A stretch of DNA of 44,302 nucleotides from Cycloclasticus sp. symbiont of Poecilosclerida sp. N (GCA_002101205.1 LWTM01000064.1:1-44302), one strand, 5' to 3'. Counted from the stretch's first letter, positions 17,599 to 27,388 are shown. The notes: generated from the sequence alone by a model not told the origin. Numbers and translations: made by a program.

Positions 17599-17888
17599 AT
17601 CGATTGGGAAATTGAATATTTCTTAAAAGAAATCACAACAAAATATACGACATCTAGAACGAATAGCATCGTTGGCACAATTATGAAACACCGTGGTAAT
17701 TATGACCGGTTCGCAAGCACAATAAAAAAGATGATGGATGCTCGGCACGTATAATTGAAAGCACAAAACTTTATGACATCATTAATAGCAATAGAGACAA
17801 CCTAACTGGCGAAGACAAATATGCCAGCGAATATTGTAAAACGTATTCGCAATTAGATGGACGATATATTTTCCTAATTGAGGAATAA
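17599..17888 (+). pseudogene. Frameshifted remnant of an unknown gene
   Basis: Frame 1 (17599-17754) encodes IDWEIEYFLKEITTKYTTS and continues to KKMMDARHV before a stop. A second frame, shifted near 17745, continues RIIESTKLYDIINSNRDNLT and on to YIFLIEE with a stop at 17886-17888. Both parts look like one polar, lysine- and tyrosine-rich AT-rich coding sequence of about 95 residues broken by a one-base loss or two-base gain. No start codon is clear before the ATG at 17683. I do not recognise the family. Confidence 0.45.
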
Positions 17889-18000
17889 TATTTCATTAAA
17901 AATCCCGAAAAATATATTGGGAATGCACGTGGGGAATGTGAAAAAATCAATCACTATGATACGTCAAAGCAGCGGTAAAGAGCCTATGCTGAGGTCTTAT

Positions 18001-18039
18001 AGTGGTACCGACTAGTGGTACCGACTAGTGGTGCCGACA
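18001..18039. repeat. Three 13-bp tandem repeats
   Basis: AGTGGTACCGACT occurs at 18001-18013 and 18014-18026, and AGTGGTGCCGACA at 18027-18039. The third unit is the 3' end of the toxin pseudogene (its last codons, Cys-Arg-His-His), so the array seems to have grown from that end. Confidence 0.85.
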
Positions 18040-18282
18040 AGCTATTCTTGTAATATGTGTCTCGGTTACTGCATATACAAGCCGGCAGGTATCATCTATT
18101 CTACGAGACCAAAAACCTGATAGATTTTCTTTTAACGGTTCAGGTTTACCCATCCCCTCGAATGGTGTTCGTTGTACATTCAAAATCAAATTATTGATTC
18201 GTTTTAATGTCTTTTTATCTTGCCCTTGCCAATAAAGGTAATCAGATCATGCTTCATCTGTCCAATCTAAACGCCTATTCAC
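18025..18282 (-). pseudogene. yoeB: YoeB/Txe-family toxin, inactivated by TGA
   Basis: RelE-superfamily ribosome-dependent mRNA endonuclease gene. From the GTG at 18282 it reads NRRLDWTDEA, then an in-frame TGA (18247-18249), then SDYLYWQGQDKKTLKRINNL. It continues with RTPFEGMGKPEPLKENLSG, FWSRRIDDTCRLVYAV and ITRIACRHH. E. coli YoeB has Trp at the stop position, so this is TGG to TGA at codon 12. The total of 85 codons equals the normal length. The usual terminal Tyr after His-His is also missing. No intact YefM antitoxin gene is visible upstream, consistent with the loss of toxin activity. Confidence 0.88.
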
Positions 18283-18430
18283 TTATAGCAATCAAAAGCA
18301 AGCTGCCGTTGCGTCATTTCGCTTCACAGCGTCTAGAACAACGTTAATAAAAACAGACCGGCGTCGTGTTAGTTATCTGCATCGTTCTATTTACCTCTAA
18401 CACAAAGAAAACGCCTGCCGACCCAAAAGT

Positions 18431-19000
18431 TCATCCTGTATGCAGTCGTTGCATAACCGATTGAAAATCGCCTTTGCAAATATATGATATTTCAGCTAAC
18501 CCCGCTTCAATCGCTGCCCTTATTGACGCTTCATCTGCTTTATTTGGTGCGTTAAGAACATAATCAGACACGTTAGCGTGCTCGCCCGGGTGCCCTATAC
18601 CTACGCGCAACCTATAAAATTCCTTTGATGCCAAGCGGCTTGCAATATCACGTAAGCCATTATGTCCGCCGTGCCCACCACCTCGTTTAAGCCGTATATC
18701 ACCAGGCTCAAAGTCCAACTCATCATGAACTACGGCTATCTGCTGCGCCGATATATCAAAATACTTTGCGTACGCACAAACAGATAAACCACTGTTATTC
18801 ATATAAGTTTGCGGTTTCAATAGATGAATCGGTTTGCCCTCAACCGTGCCCTTCGCAATATCTGCTTTAAACTTTGAGTTATATGAAAATGACACGCCGA
18901 TGTTTTTAGCGAGCGCATCTAACAACAAAAACCCGGCATTATGCCGGGTTTTTTTATACTCATCGCCCGGGTTCCCCAGGCCGACAATTAGCGAAATCAT
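18431..19000 (-). CDS. pth: Peptidyl-tRNA hydrolase
   Basis: Releases tRNA from prematurely dropped peptidyl-tRNA. The 189-residue product starts MISLIVGLGNPGDEYKKTRH and contains the catalytic His in TRHNAGF, the Asn in QTYMNNSG and HDELDFEPGDIRLKRGGG. I chose the ATG at 19000 for the family N-terminus; the longer frame overlaps rplY. It starts four bases after the rplY stop, the usual rplY-pth pair. Unusually, the codons for KTRHNAGFLL form a perfect terminator-like hairpin (see 18927-18955). Confidence 0.97.
   Translation of the reverse strand: MISLIVGLGNPGDEYKKTRHNAGFLLLDALAKNIGVSFSYNSKFKADIAKGTVEGKPIHLLKPQTYMNNSGLSVCAYAKYFDISAQQIAVVHDELDFEPGDIRLKRGGGHGGHNGLRDIASRLASKEFYRLRVGIGHPGEHANVSDYVLNAPNKADEASIRAAIEAGLAEISYICKGDFQSVMQRLHTG
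18927..18955. terminator. Terminator-like hairpin inside pth
   Basis: AAAACCCGGCA (18928-18938 plus the flanking A) and TGCCGGGTTTT (18942 onward) form an 11-bp perfect stem with a 3-nt loop, with T-runs on both strands. On the coding (minus) strand the hairpin is followed by TTTTTGTTGTT. By shape it is a strong intrinsic terminator, but it sits about 50 nt inside the pth frame. Confidence 0.5.
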
Positions 19001-19004
19001 ATAG

Positions 19005-19685
19005 CTACTCGCCTGCATCCTCTTCAGCGGAATCACCAGATTCTTCTGACTCTTCAGATTCCTCTGCCCCTTCTGCCCCTTCTAGTTCTTCTTCATCTTC
19101 CAGCGATGCTCTATTTATTTGAATAGCCACTATTTGAACGTCATGGGCTTCGCCTTGCGCTAACGCAACAATTGATAAGCCTTCGGGTAACTTAATATCC
19201 GTCAAATGCAGGCTATCGCCAATCTCTAATTCAGAAATATCTATTTCAAGATATTCAGGTAAATCCTTAGGCAAACACTCTACTTCGACGTCGACTAAGT
19301 CATGCGTTATCACGCCACCTTGTTTTGAACCAGGCGCGACGTCTCCACCAACAAAGTGAATAGGCACGTGAACTTTTAACTTCTCTTTCATATCAACGCG
19401 TAAAAAATCAGCGTGCATCAAAACAGGTTTAGCGGGGTGGCGCTGCAACGCCTTAATAATGACCTTTTCTTTTTTTCCAGCAACATCAATAGATAGAATG
19501 TGCGAGAAAAACGCTTCATTTTCAGTGCTGTGCATGAGCTGATTGTGAGCCAACATTATAGACACTGGCTGCGCGCCGGCACCATAAATAATAGCTGGAA
19601 CCATGTCTTGTTTGCGTAAACGGCGTGTTGCGCTTTTACCTAAATCTTCGCGAATCGACGCCGCTAATTCAAAACTGGTACTCAT
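19005..19685 (-). CDS. rplY: 50S ribosomal protein L25 (Ctc/TL5 form)
   Basis: Binds 5S rRNA in the large subunit. The N-terminal L25 domain (about 5-95) has REDLGKSATRRLRKQDMVPA and IIYG; the C-terminal TL5-like beta domain (about 100-190) follows. The protein ends in a very acidic Glu/Ser tail (residues about 195-226). The 226-residue length is the long Ctc form. The ATG at 19685 has a GGAGA site. It is between prs and pth, as in Pseudomonas and many relatives. Confidence 0.97.
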   Translation of the reverse strand: MSTSFELAASIREDLGKSATRRLRKQDMVPAIIYGAGAQPVSIMLAHNQLMHSTENEAFFSHILSIDVAGKKEKVIIKALQRHPAKPVLMHADFLRVDMKEKLKVHVPIHFVGGDVAPGSKQGGVITHDLVDVEVECLPKDLPEYLEIDISELEIGDSLHLTDIKLPEGLSIVALAQGEAHDVQIVAIQINRASLEDEEELEGAEGAEESEESEESGDSAEEDAGE

Positions 19686-19743
19686 CTGCTTTCTCCAAGA
19701 ATAAAAAATTAACTATACTAAACCGCACATTTTGCCACACTTT

Positions 19744-20697
19744 TCAATCAACGTATAGCGAACTTACAGAATCTCCATCTACCATGCGTCGAATTGTTTC
19801 TGCTAGCATCTCAGCAACGCTCAGTTGACGAATTTTACTACAGTCTTTCGCATTATCTGTTAGCGGAATTGTATCGGTTACGACGAGCTCATCGAGCACA
19901 GAACCCATGAGATTAGCAATGGCTTTGCCGGATAGCACGGGGTGAGTACAGTATGCTTTTACACTCAGCGCTCCACTTTTTTTCAACGCCTTCGCCGCCA
20001 AGCACAACGTGCCGGCTGTATCAACCAAATCGTCAACAATAACGCACTCTCGACCACTTACATCGCCAATAATATTCATGACTTCTGACTGGTTAGGTTT
20101 AGGCCTACGCTTATCAATAATGGCTAGGTCCGCATCATCTAAGCGTTTCGCAAGAGCTCTTGCACGCACAACGCCACCTACATCAGGCGAAACGATCATT
20201 AAGTTCTCTGTTTTTCTTTGCCAAATATCACTTAACAATAACGGCGAGGCATAGACATTATCAACAGGGATATCAAAGAAACCTTGTATTTGATCGGCGT
20301 GCAAATCAACCGTTAAAACGTGGTCTACACCTGCGTTATCAAGCATCTTTGCGACCAGTTTTGACGTAATAGGTACCCGCGCAGACCTTGGCCTTCTATC
20401 CTGCCTTGCGTAACCATAATAAGGGATAACCGCTGTAATTCGGCTCGCGCTCGCTCTTTTTAGAGCGTCTATCATGACCAGTAATTCCATCAGATGGTCG
20501 CCAGTTGGTGCACACGTTGACTGAATAACGAAAACCTCTTTACCTCTTACGTTTTCGCCAATTTCAACCATCACTTCGCCGTCGCTAAACATCCCAACGA
20601 TGGCTCTTCCCAGAGTAATGTTTAAGTGGTGGGCAATATCTTTAGCCAAGGACTTATTTGCATTGCCGGTGAACACCATGATGCGATTATCTAGCAC
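19744..20697 (-). CDS. prs: Ribose-phosphate pyrophosphokinase
   Basis: Makes PRPP from ribose-5-phosphate and ATP for nucleotides, histidine and tryptophan. The 317 residues are standard. Signatures include [29 protein letters not shown] (ATP site), [12 protein letters not shown] and the PRPP loop [12 protein letters not shown]. The GTG start at 20697 has a strong GGAGG site five bases upstream; the ATG at codon 7 is an alternative. It lies just downstream of the tRNA-Gln gene. Confidence 0.97.
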   Translation of the reverse strand: MLDNRIMVFTGNANKSLAKDIAHHLNITLGRAIVGMFSDGEVMVEIGENVRGKEVFVIQSTCAPTGDHLMELLVMIDALKRASASRITAVIPYYGYARQDRRPRSARVPITSKLVAKMLDNAGVDHVLTVDLHADQIQGFFDIPVDNVYASPLLLSDIWQRKTENLMIVSPDVGGVVRARALAKRLDDADLAIIDKRRPKPNQSEVMNIIGDVSGRECVIVDDLVDTAGTLCLAAKALKKSGALSVKAYCTHPVLSGKAIANLMGSVLDELVVTDTIPLTDNAKDCSKIRQLSVAEMLAETIRRMVDGDSVSSLYVD

Positions 20698-20739
20698 AAT
20701 AACCTCCTAACTAAAAATAAATGATTTTTTAAATAAAGG

Positions 20740-20814
20740 TGGCTGGGGCGCCAGGATTCGAACCTGGGATGCGGAGATCAAAACCCCGTGCCTTAACCAC
20801 TTGGCCACGCCCCA
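20740..20814 (-). tRNA. tRNA-Gln (anticodon TTG)
   Basis: Acceptor stem TGGGGCG pairs with CGCCCCA. The D arm is GCCAAGTGGTTAAGGC. The anticodon stem CGGGG/CTCCG encloses the loop TTTTGAT, which gives anticodon TTG. The T arm is CCAGG-TTCGAAT-CCTGG. The discriminator G and an encoded CCA follow. It sits between ispE and prs, its usual gammaproteobacterial place. Confidence 0.97.
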
Positions 20815-20829
20815 ATCTTTATTTTGCAA

Positions 20830-20835
20830 ATTATA
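20830..20835 (-). promoter_or_regulatory. Probable -10 box for tRNA-Gln
   Basis: Perfect TATAAT on the minus strand, 15 bases upstream of the tRNA 5' end and just after the ispE stop. No good -35 box could be matched. Confidence 0.4.
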
Positions 20836-20836
20836 C

Positions 20837-21715
20837 CTAACTTAGCAAATTTAAAAACTGTTTAAGCGACTTCTGTAAAGGCGATTCGCTGACACCTTTC
20901 ACCACCCACTTCTCCCAGTTACCCGGCAGCTTATTTAACAGTGTTACCGCCTGCTTTCGAGACTCGCATTTAGCAAATAAGCTGGAACCGGTACCTGTCA
21001 TGAAAACCTTGCTAAAACTAGAAAACTGCTTATAAATAAAATCCAGCTTTTGATTCATCTGTCTAACGACCGGCAAACAAACGTTATCTTCTTGCCCATC
21101 GAGAAAGGCGCGTATTGTGATGGCTGGATTATCCCGTGTCAAACTCTTATGCGCAAAAACCTCTTTTGTCGAGCAATGGAGGTTTGAATTAACCACTACG
21201 AACCACTTTTCAGGTAATTCAATGGCTGTAAGTCGCTCACCAACGCCCTCTGCCCAAGCAGACTTACCCCATATAAAAACCGGCACATCCGCGCCAAGCG
21301 TCAACCCTAAAGCGGCCAACTCTTCTACCGAATAGCCCAGCTCCCACACTTCATTTAAAATAAGTAACGTTGTTGCAGCATCAGAGCTACCGCCACCTAA
21401 ACCTGCTCCCATGGGTAATATCTTTTTCAGCTCTATCTTAACGCCTAAGTCTTTACCGCTTTTTTGCTGCAAGAGTGTCGCCGCGCGCACCACCAGGTTT
21501 TCATCATTTTGCAGTTCTTTTGAGCTACAATTCAGCTTAATCACACCGTCTGTTGTAGGTATAAAATTCAACCAATCCGAGAAACCTATAATTTGAAAGA
21601 CGGTTTGTAACTCGTGGTAGCCGTTTTTTCTTTGCCCAGTGACATTTAGCATCAAATTAAGCTTCGCCGGAGCCGGCCACCAGTGCTCGGCCCACAGCTT
21701 AACACCCAATGTCAC
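20837..21715 (-). CDS. ispE: 4-diphosphocytidyl-2-C-methylerythritol kinase
   Basis: GHMP-family kinase of the MEP isoprenoid pathway. WWPAPAKLNLMLNVTGQRKN and GYHELQTVFQ form the N-terminal signature and PMGAGLGGGSSDAATTL is the ATP loop; FMTGTGSSLFA is the C-terminal GHMP motif. I placed the start at the GTG at 21715, which overlaps the lolB stop (GTGA) and gives 292 residues (E. coli has 283); TTG at 21724 is the other option. It follows lolB and precedes the tRNA-Gln gene. Confidence 0.94.
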   Translation of the reverse strand: MTLGVKLWAEHWWPAPAKLNLMLNVTGQRKNGYHELQTVFQIIGFSDWLNFIPTTDGVIKLNCSSKELQNDENLVVRAATLLQQKSGKDLGVKIELKKILPMGAGLGGGSSDAATTLLILNEVWELGYSVEELAALGLTLGADVPVFIWGKSAWAEGVGERLTAIELPEKWFVVVNSNLHCSTKEVFAHKSLTRDNPAITIRAFLDGQEDNVCLPVVRQMNQKLDFIYKQFSSFSKVFMTGTGSSLFAKCESRKQAVTLLNKLPGNWEKWVVKGVSESPLQKSLKQFLNLLS

Positions 21716-22296
21716 ACCGCCCAATCATCCACCACCAATTTAATTTTTAATTCATCTTTAATCAGTGTTATGCGCGTCGGCAATACAACGTCTGCAGATA
21801 AAACAAAACGCTCCAACTTAACGCTCCAACCGTCTTGATTAAATACTTGCGCCCCCAAGGGGTTGGTATGACGTCGCTCAACATCAAACGCCGAACTTGG
21901 AACGCCTCTTACCCAGAACTTAAGATGTTGTAATGGCGGCGAATAACCTAATAAAGACTGCAACTCATCATTTGATGTTACGCGCATATTCCCATCAGAA
22001 TCTGACACCAAAATCCCCTGCTCAGAATAACGTAATTTTGCAACAACCCCGCCCAACGAGGTGCTTAAAGTCAAATTATCCGACAATAAATCATGCTGCC
22101 AGTTTAATTTTGCTAACCATGATTCTCTTCCATGTTTAACAAAAATCCGTCCGAGCAAGCCCCAATGATTCATGGCCATGACCCGCTCTACATTATCAAC
22201 CGGCACCTTAGGGTCTAAATCCGCCTCTAAAATATCCAGTGATGCACACGCGAACAATTGTGTCAGCATGAGCATACAAACGAGAATACTCTTCAC
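21712..22296 (-). CDS. lolB: Outer-membrane lipoprotein receptor LolB
   Basis: Accepts lipoproteins from LolA and inserts them into the outer membrane. The signal peptide ends in the lipobox LFAC with Cys17. The 194-residue length and position before ispE fit LolB. RVMAMNHWGLLGRIFVKHG, GYSPPLQHLKFWVRGVPSS and DGWSVKLERF resemble the family. It overlaps both neighbours by four bases, so the TPR protein, LolB and IspE are probably co-translated. Confidence 0.9.
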   Translation of the reverse strand: MKSILVCMLMLTQLFACASLDILEADLDPKVPVDNVERVMAMNHWGLLGRIFVKHGRESWLAKLNWQHDLLSDNLTLSTSLGGVVAKLRYSEQGILVSDSDGNMRVTSNDELQSLLGYSPPLQHLKFWVRGVPSSAFDVERRHTNPLGAQVFNQDGWSVKLERFVLSADVVLPTRITLIKDELKIKLVVDDWAV

Positions 22297-24023
22297 TTTA
22301 ACCTGTCTATAACATCGATTAAATATCGATTATCGACGTCTCGTTGCAACGCGTCTTGCCAAATCACTTTGGCCTCTGACCGGCGCCCGAGCACCCACAG
22401 CGTTTCACCAAGGTGCGCCGCTATTTCGCCTTCGGGCATTTTTTTATAGGCTTTTTCCAATAACACCAACGCTTCTTCATATTGACCTTCACGATAGTTT
22501 AGCCAGCCCATGCTATCTAAAATCATAGAATCCTCCGGGCGTAGGAACAATGCTTTTGTTAGATATTGACGCGCCTCTTTAAAACGAGACGTTTTGCTTG
22601 CTAGTGTATAACCCAAAGCATTTAACGCGTTTGCATTTGTCGGCTGCTTATCTAAAACAAACAATAGATCTTTTTCCGCCTCCGCCAACTCATCCACTTC
22701 TGTTGCTGCAATAGAGCGCGCATACCTTAAAGATAAATCATGTGGGGTCTCGTTAACCGCTTCAGTTAACAGGGCATACACATCACTATACTGATGATTA
22801 CCCATGAGCAGTTCTGCTTCTAATAGGTAAAAGCGCGCAACATATCTTGGCGATTCATTGCGCAGCCGCCGCACCACACTGGTTGCGCTTTTAAAATCCT
22901 TTGCTTCAGCATGAATCATTGCGATGGCCACTTGCGCGTCAAGATAACTGTCGCCTCTTTCTACTTTTTTGAACCAGCCCAACGCTTCCTCTGGGTTTTC
23001 TTGATGGCGCTCAATACGGCCTAAATAAAAAGCCCCTTTCGATTTAAATACATTCCCCTTATATAAGCGTTCAAAAGTCTCTTTGGCCCTCACTACATCT
23101 TCTAGCCTCAAATACATCAGGCCCAAAGCGAATCTCGCCGCAGAATAACTCGGCTCTTTATTCGCCAGCGCTAAGAATTGTTTTTTTGCTTCGCTATATT
23201 GGCCATCCTTAGCTAATAGCTGGCCATAGGCCATAGACAACTGTCGAACATCCAGTTCCTCACTCGACCCCTCTAGAACAACTAAAGCCGCCTTTGTGTC
23301 ACCTTTTTTCTCAAGTACTTGAGCGAGTTGAATATAGCCTGCTTGCCAAGCAGCGTCTAAACTAATCGTTCTGCGTGCATCTGCCTCAGCTTGCTCAAAA
23401 ACGCCAGCGCTCGACACGATTTTCGAACGCGCCAAATACACCCCAGCCTCATTAACGTTTTCAACAACCAAGACGTCCATAATTTTTATCGCAATAGCGC
23501 TGTGTGCATGTCGGGAAACAACATCACCTATTGATAAAAGTGCATTGCGTTTCGGAATTTCACTTGCTTGAAGGAGCTTTTGTATTTGTGCCAAACTCTT
23601 ATCAACGTCGCTCGATTTCAAATAAACCGTTAGCGCCAAACGTCTTGCTTGAACGGAAAGGCTTTCGTCTTCTAGTAAAATATCAACGGCCGATTTAGCC
23701 GCCGCAATATCGTTATTATATAGCGCTATTTGAGCCGCTCGAAGTGCCACACCAGTGTCTTTCGAACGTTTTGCGGCATTGACATAAAATTCCGACGCCA
23801 TGGCCGCATAGCCTCGCTGACTAGCAATTTCTCCACCTAACAAGCTATACAACAACTCAGGGCTTATACTCTTTGGCTCAACAAGTTTTTCTTTTATTGT
23901 TGCCTTTTCATCTTGAGTCAAACCAATAGCGTTTGGCACAGCTTCTTTTTGGTCACTTTTAACGTGCATACAAGCAACCGATGCTTGTGCAACAAAAAAC
24001 ACCCATAAAATTCTTATCAGCAT
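22293..24023 (-). CDS. TPR-repeat lipoprotein
   Basis: 576-residue protein with a lipoprotein signal peptide (lipobox SVAC, Cys18) followed by many tetratricopeptide units across most of the length, for example AGYIQLAQVLEKKGDTKAAL, SARFALGLMYLRLEDVVRAK, ALNALGYTLASKTSRFKEAR and SMGWLNYREGQYEEALVLLE. It corresponds by position to the TPR protein upstream of lolB in Pseudomonas (PA4667 type). The role is unproven; it probably scaffolds protein contacts at the periplasmic face of the outer membrane. It is divergent from hemA. Confidence 0.88.
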   Translation of the reverse strand: MLIRILWVFFVAQASVACMHVKSDQKEAVPNAIGLTQDEKATIKEKLVEPKSISPELLYSLLGGEIASQRGYAAMASEFYVNAAKRSKDTGVALRAAQIALYNNDIAAAKSAVDILLEDESLSVQARRLALTVYLKSSDVDKSLAQIQKLLQASEIPKRNALLSIGDVVSRHAHSAIAIKIMDVLVVENVNEAGVYLARSKIVSSAGVFEQAEADARRTISLDAAWQAGYIQLAQVLEKKGDTKAALVVLEGSSEELDVRQLSMAYGQLLAKDGQYSEAKKQFLALANKEPSYSAARFALGLMYLRLEDVVRAKETFERLYKGNVFKSKGAFYLGRIERHQENPEEALGWFKKVERGDSYLDAQVAIAMIHAEAKDFKSATSVVRRLRNESPRYVARFYLLEAELLMGNHQYSDVYALLTEAVNETPHDLSLRYARSIAATEVDELAEAEKDLLFVLDKQPTNANALNALGYTLASKTSRFKEARQYLTKALFLRPEDSMILDSMGWLNYREGQYEEALVLLEKAYKKMPEGEIAAHLGETLWVLGRRSEAKVIWQDALQRDVDNRYLIDVIDRLK

Positions 24024-24132
24024 AGCGCTCTCACCATTAATATTTTACATCCACGACGTCCATTTAATTCTTACCTAGTCATTTTTATTATTCAACATAA
24101 AACGTACAATTTTTGTCAAATTAACAATGGAA

Positions 24133-24160
24133 CCGACATGTGTTTAAAAAAGTCTATAAT
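24133..24160 (+). promoter_or_regulatory. Sigma-70-type promoter of hemA
   Basis: CCGACA (24133-24138), a 16-nt spacer, then a perfect TATAAT (24155-24160). The predicted start of RNA is about 25 bases before the hemA ATG. Confidence 0.6.
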
Positions 24161-24192
24161 ACCGCAATTAGACTAAAACACACTATACGCGC

Positions 24193-25443
24193 ATGTTACT
24201 GACGCTCGGACTCAATCACAACACCGCACCTATCGAGATTCGCGAGAAACTCGCTTTTTCGCCTGAACGTTTGGACGATTCATTGCAATCGCTCACAGGG
24301 CTACCCTTTGTGGAAGAGGCGGCCATCTTATCGACCTGTAATCGCACCGAGATTTACTGCGACATTGCTACTCAGCAAACGGATGAACTTATCGCTTGGC
24401 TAGCAGCTCATCACCTCGTGAACGAAACTAATATACGAGAATACCTGTATAGCCACGCGGAACATCAGTCCATAAAACACATGTCTCGCGTAGCTTGTGG
24501 GCTCGACTCAATGGTGCTTGGTGAACCACAAATCCTTGGGCAAATGAAAACCGCTTATCAGCAAGCCTACGATGCAGGCACACTGGGCAAGTACCTTGGT
24601 CGCTTATTTCAGCACACGTTCCAAGTAGCTAAAAAAGTGCGCACCGATACTGCGATTGGATTTAGCCCTGTCTCTATCGCGTTTTCTGGCGTTAAACTTG
24701 CACAACAAATTTTTGCCGACTTAAGCCAGCAAACTGCTTTATTGATTGGCGCGGGAGAAACCATTGAGCTGTCCGCGCAACACCTTAAAGAACAAGGCAT
24801 TGGGCAGTTGATTGTGGCTAATAGAACATTAGAGAAGGCCCATGCTATCGCTTCTCAAGGCAATGGTTACGCCATCGAAATAAAAGACATACCTGCACAT
24901 CTAGCTCAGGCCGATATCATCATTTCTTCTACCGCCAGTCAGCTACCTATTCTTGGAAAAGGCAGCGTTGAAACAGCTATTCTAAAACGTAAACACAAGC
25001 CGATTTTTATGATGGATTTAGCCGTTCCACATGACATTGAAAAAGAAGTCGGCACACTCAGCGATGTCTATCTGTACAGTGTGGACGACCTTAAAAATAT
25101 TGTTGATGACGGCCTACAGTCTAGACGAGAGGCGGCCGAGCAAGCCGAAGACATTATCGACATTCAAGTCTCACACTTTCAGGCATGGATGCGCGCACAA
25201 AATGCTTCACAAACCATTCAACAATTAAGAAAACAGTCTGATCAAACGCGCGAAGAGTTGCTCCAAAAAGCCCTAAAATCACTCAGTAATAACCAAACAG
25301 CTGAGCAAGTACTTGAACGCTTCGCTAACGACTTAACAAATAAAATTTTACACGCCCCAAGTAGCGCATTAAAGCAAGCTGCTTCTGAGGGTAATAGCTC
25401 TTTACTGTTAGCGGCCAAACAACTCTTTAACTTAAAAAAATAA
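24193..25443 (+). CDS. hemA: Glutamyl-tRNA reductase
   Basis: First step of C5 tetrapyrrole synthesis: reduces Glu-tRNA to glutamate-1-semialdehyde. The 416-residue product starts [20 protein letters not shown] and has the catalytic Cys49 in [12 protein letters not shown] and the NADPH-binding region [15 protein letters not shown]. The C-terminal dimerisation domain is complete. The prfA start follows one base after the stop. Confidence 0.98.
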   Translation: MLLTLGLNHNTAPIEIREKLAFSPERLDDSLQSLTGLPFVEEAAILSTCNRTEIYCDIATQQTDELIAWLAAHHLVNETNIREYLYSHAEHQSIKHMSRVACGLDSMVLGEPQILGQMKTAYQQAYDAGTLGKYLGRLFQHTFQVAKKVRTDTAIGFSPVSIAFSGVKLAQQIFADLSQQTALLIGAGETIELSAQHLKEQGIGQLIVANRTLEKAHAIASQGNGYAIEIKDIPAHLAQADIIISSTASQLPILGKGSVETAILKRKHKPIFMMDLAVPHDIEKEVGTLSDVYLYSVDDLKNIVDDGLQSRREAAEQAEDIIDIQVSHFQAWMRAQNASQTIQQLRKQSDQTREELLQKALKSLSNNQTAEQVLERFANDLTNKILHAPSSALKQAASEGNSSLLLAAKQLFNLKK

Positions 25444-25444
25444 C

Positions 25445-26533
25445 ATGAATATAACGATTCTACATAAGTTAGACACGCTTTGTGAGCGCTTCGAAGAAAT
25501 TGCCGGGTTGCTGGCCGAACCCAGCATTCAAAGCAATCAAAATAAATTTCGTGCGCTCAGTCAAGAATATTCTCAACTTAATCCTATCGTCGACACACAT
25601 AGCAGTTACCTATCAACACTCAAAGATAACGACGCCGCAAAAAACATGCTTAATGACAGCGATCCGGACATTAAAGCCATGGCAAAAGAAGAGCTCAAAG
25701 AAACTGAGAAAGCGCTAGAAAAGCTAGCTAAAACCTTACAAATCCTTTTGCTCCCTAAAGACCCAAACGATGGCAAAAATGCGTTTCTTGAAATTCGTGC
25801 TGGCACAGGTGGCGACGAAGCGGCCATATTCTCTGGCAACTTGTACCGTATGTATTTACGTTTTGCCGAAAAGAAACGCTGGAAATTTGAAATCATTAGT
25901 GAGAACCAAGGCGATCACGGCGGATATAAAGAAATTATTGCTCGCATTGAGGGCAGTGATGTTTACTCTCAATTGAAATTTGAATCTGGCGCTCATCGCG
26001 TGCAACGTGTCCCAGAAACCGAAGCACAAGGCCGCGTACACACCTCTGCTTGTACTGTAGCGATTATGGCCGAAGCCGACGGAAAAGACGATATCGACAT
26101 CAATCCCAGTGATTTACGCGTAGATACCTTTCGCGCATCAGGCTCGGGTGGACAGCACGTTAACAAGACCGATTCTGCTGTCCGCTTAACCCATTTACCA
26201 ACCGGCACGGTTGTCGAGTGCCAAGACGAGCGTTCGCAACATAAGAACAAAGCACGCGCAATGGGCTTATTAAAATCGAGAATCCTTGCCGCTGAACAAG
26301 AAAAAATCGACGCTGAGCAAGCCGAATCTCGCAAGTTACAAGTGGGCAGCGGCGATCGTTCTGAACGTATTCGAACCTATAATTACCCACAAGGGCGCGT
26401 CACCGACCACCGTATTAATCTGACGTTGTACAAATTAGATGAAGTGATGGACGGCGCCTTAGATCAAGTGATTAACCCGCTGATTCAAGAGCATCAAGCA
26501 GAGCAACTTAGCCAATTAAGTGCTGACGATTAA
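25445..26533 (+). CDS. prfA: Peptide chain release factor 1
   Basis: Recognises UAA and UAG and triggers peptide release. The catalytic [18 protein letters not shown] lies near residue 235, and [20 protein letters not shown] is typical of RF1. The 362 residues are full length. It lies between hemA and prmC, whose product methylates its GGQ glutamine, so factor and modifier are co-expressed. Confidence 0.97.
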   Translation: MNITILHKLDTLCERFEEIAGLLAEPSIQSNQNKFRALSQEYSQLNPIVDTHSSYLSTLKDNDAAKNMLNDSDPDIKAMAKEELKETEKALEKLAKTLQILLLPKDPNDGKNAFLEIRAGTGGDEAAIFSGNLYRMYLRFAEKKRWKFEIISENQGDHGGYKEIIARIEGSDVYSQLKFESGAHRVQRVPETEAQGRVHTSACTVAIMAEADGKDDIDINPSDLRVDTFRASGSGGQHVNKTDSAVRLTHLPTGTVVECQDERSQHKNKARAMGLLKSRILAAEQEKIDAEQAESRKLQVGSGDRSERIRTYNYPQGRVTDHRINLTLYKLDEVMDGALDQVINPLIQEHQAEQLSQLSADD

Positions 26534-26542
26534 CGCTTTATT

Positions 26543-27388
26543 TTGAATAGCCTACCAACGATAAAAAACGCTTTACACCGCGCGACCGGCGCATTAGTTG
26601 CGAGCGAATCTTCCGAATTAGACGCCGAGGTGCTTCTCGCCCGCGCGCTAGATAAACCCCGCAGCCACTTAAGAGCCTGGCCCGAAAAAATATTATCAAA
26701 AGATGAATCCAAGCACTTTAATGCGTTAATCAGACAGCGTCAGGCCGGCACACCTATCGCCTATATAATTGGCGAACGCCAGTTCTGGTCTCGATCATTC
26801 ATGGTCTCTCCTGACGTTTTAATCCCGCGCCCTGACACCGAATTACTGATTGAGATTATTCAGCAAAAGTTCACACCTAAGAGAGCTTTTACAATACTGG
26901 ATTTAGGTACAGGCAGCGGCATTATTGCTATCACTGTTGCCTTAGAGTTCGATAATGCTCTTATAACCGCCGTTGACTCAAGCAAGAAAGCACTGAGCCT
27001 TGCACAAAAAAACGCACAACAATTAGGTGCAAATAACATTACATTCGCTTCTAGCGACTGGTTTAGTGCGCTAAAGGGCCAACAGTTCGATTTAATTGTC
27101 AGCAACCCTCCTTATATCTGTAGCACCGACCCCCACCTTCGTGTAGGCGACGTCCGATTCGAGCCGACTTGCGCTTTGATAGCCGAGCATACGGGCTTAA
27201 GTGACATTGAGCACATCGCAAACGCATCTTTTGAGTACTTAAAAGCTAATGGAACCATCTTGTTTGAGCACGGCTATGAGCAAGGTGAGGCTGTAAAGAA
27301 TTTGTTAGAATCATCCCACTTTAAATTGATTGAACAATTCAACGATATTCAAGGACACCTGCGTGCGACATTGGGTAAAAAAGCGTAA
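26543..27388 (+). CDS. prmC: Release factor glutamine methyltransferase
   Basis: SAM-dependent enzyme that methylates the Gln of the GGQ motif in RF1 and RF2. It contains the N-terminal helical domain, the SAM loop ILDLGTGSGIIAI and the catalytic FDLIVSNPPYICS near residue 187. The chosen start is TTG (26543), which gives the normal 281-residue length; no good ribosome site precedes it, so translation may depend on coupling to prfA, nine bases upstream. Confidence 0.94.
   Translation: MNSLPTIKNALHRATGALVASESSELDAEVLLARALDKPRSHLRAWPEKILSKDESKHFNALIRQRQAGTPIAYIIGERQFWSRSFMVSPDVLIPRPDTELLIEIIQQKFTPKRAFTILDLGTGSGIIAITVALEFDNALITAVDSSKKALSLAQKNAQQLGANNITFASSDWFSALKGQQFDLIVSNPPYICSTDPHLRVGDVRFEPTCALIAEHTGLSDIEHIANASFEYLKANGTILFEHGYEQGEAVKNLLESSHFKLIEQFNDIQGHLRATLGKKA

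Noticed and set aside
18283..18430. YefM-like antitoxin gene upstream of the dead yoeB
   Set aside because: Short frames there (for example one reading VVLDAVKRNDATAACF) do not match antitoxin motifs and are interrupted.
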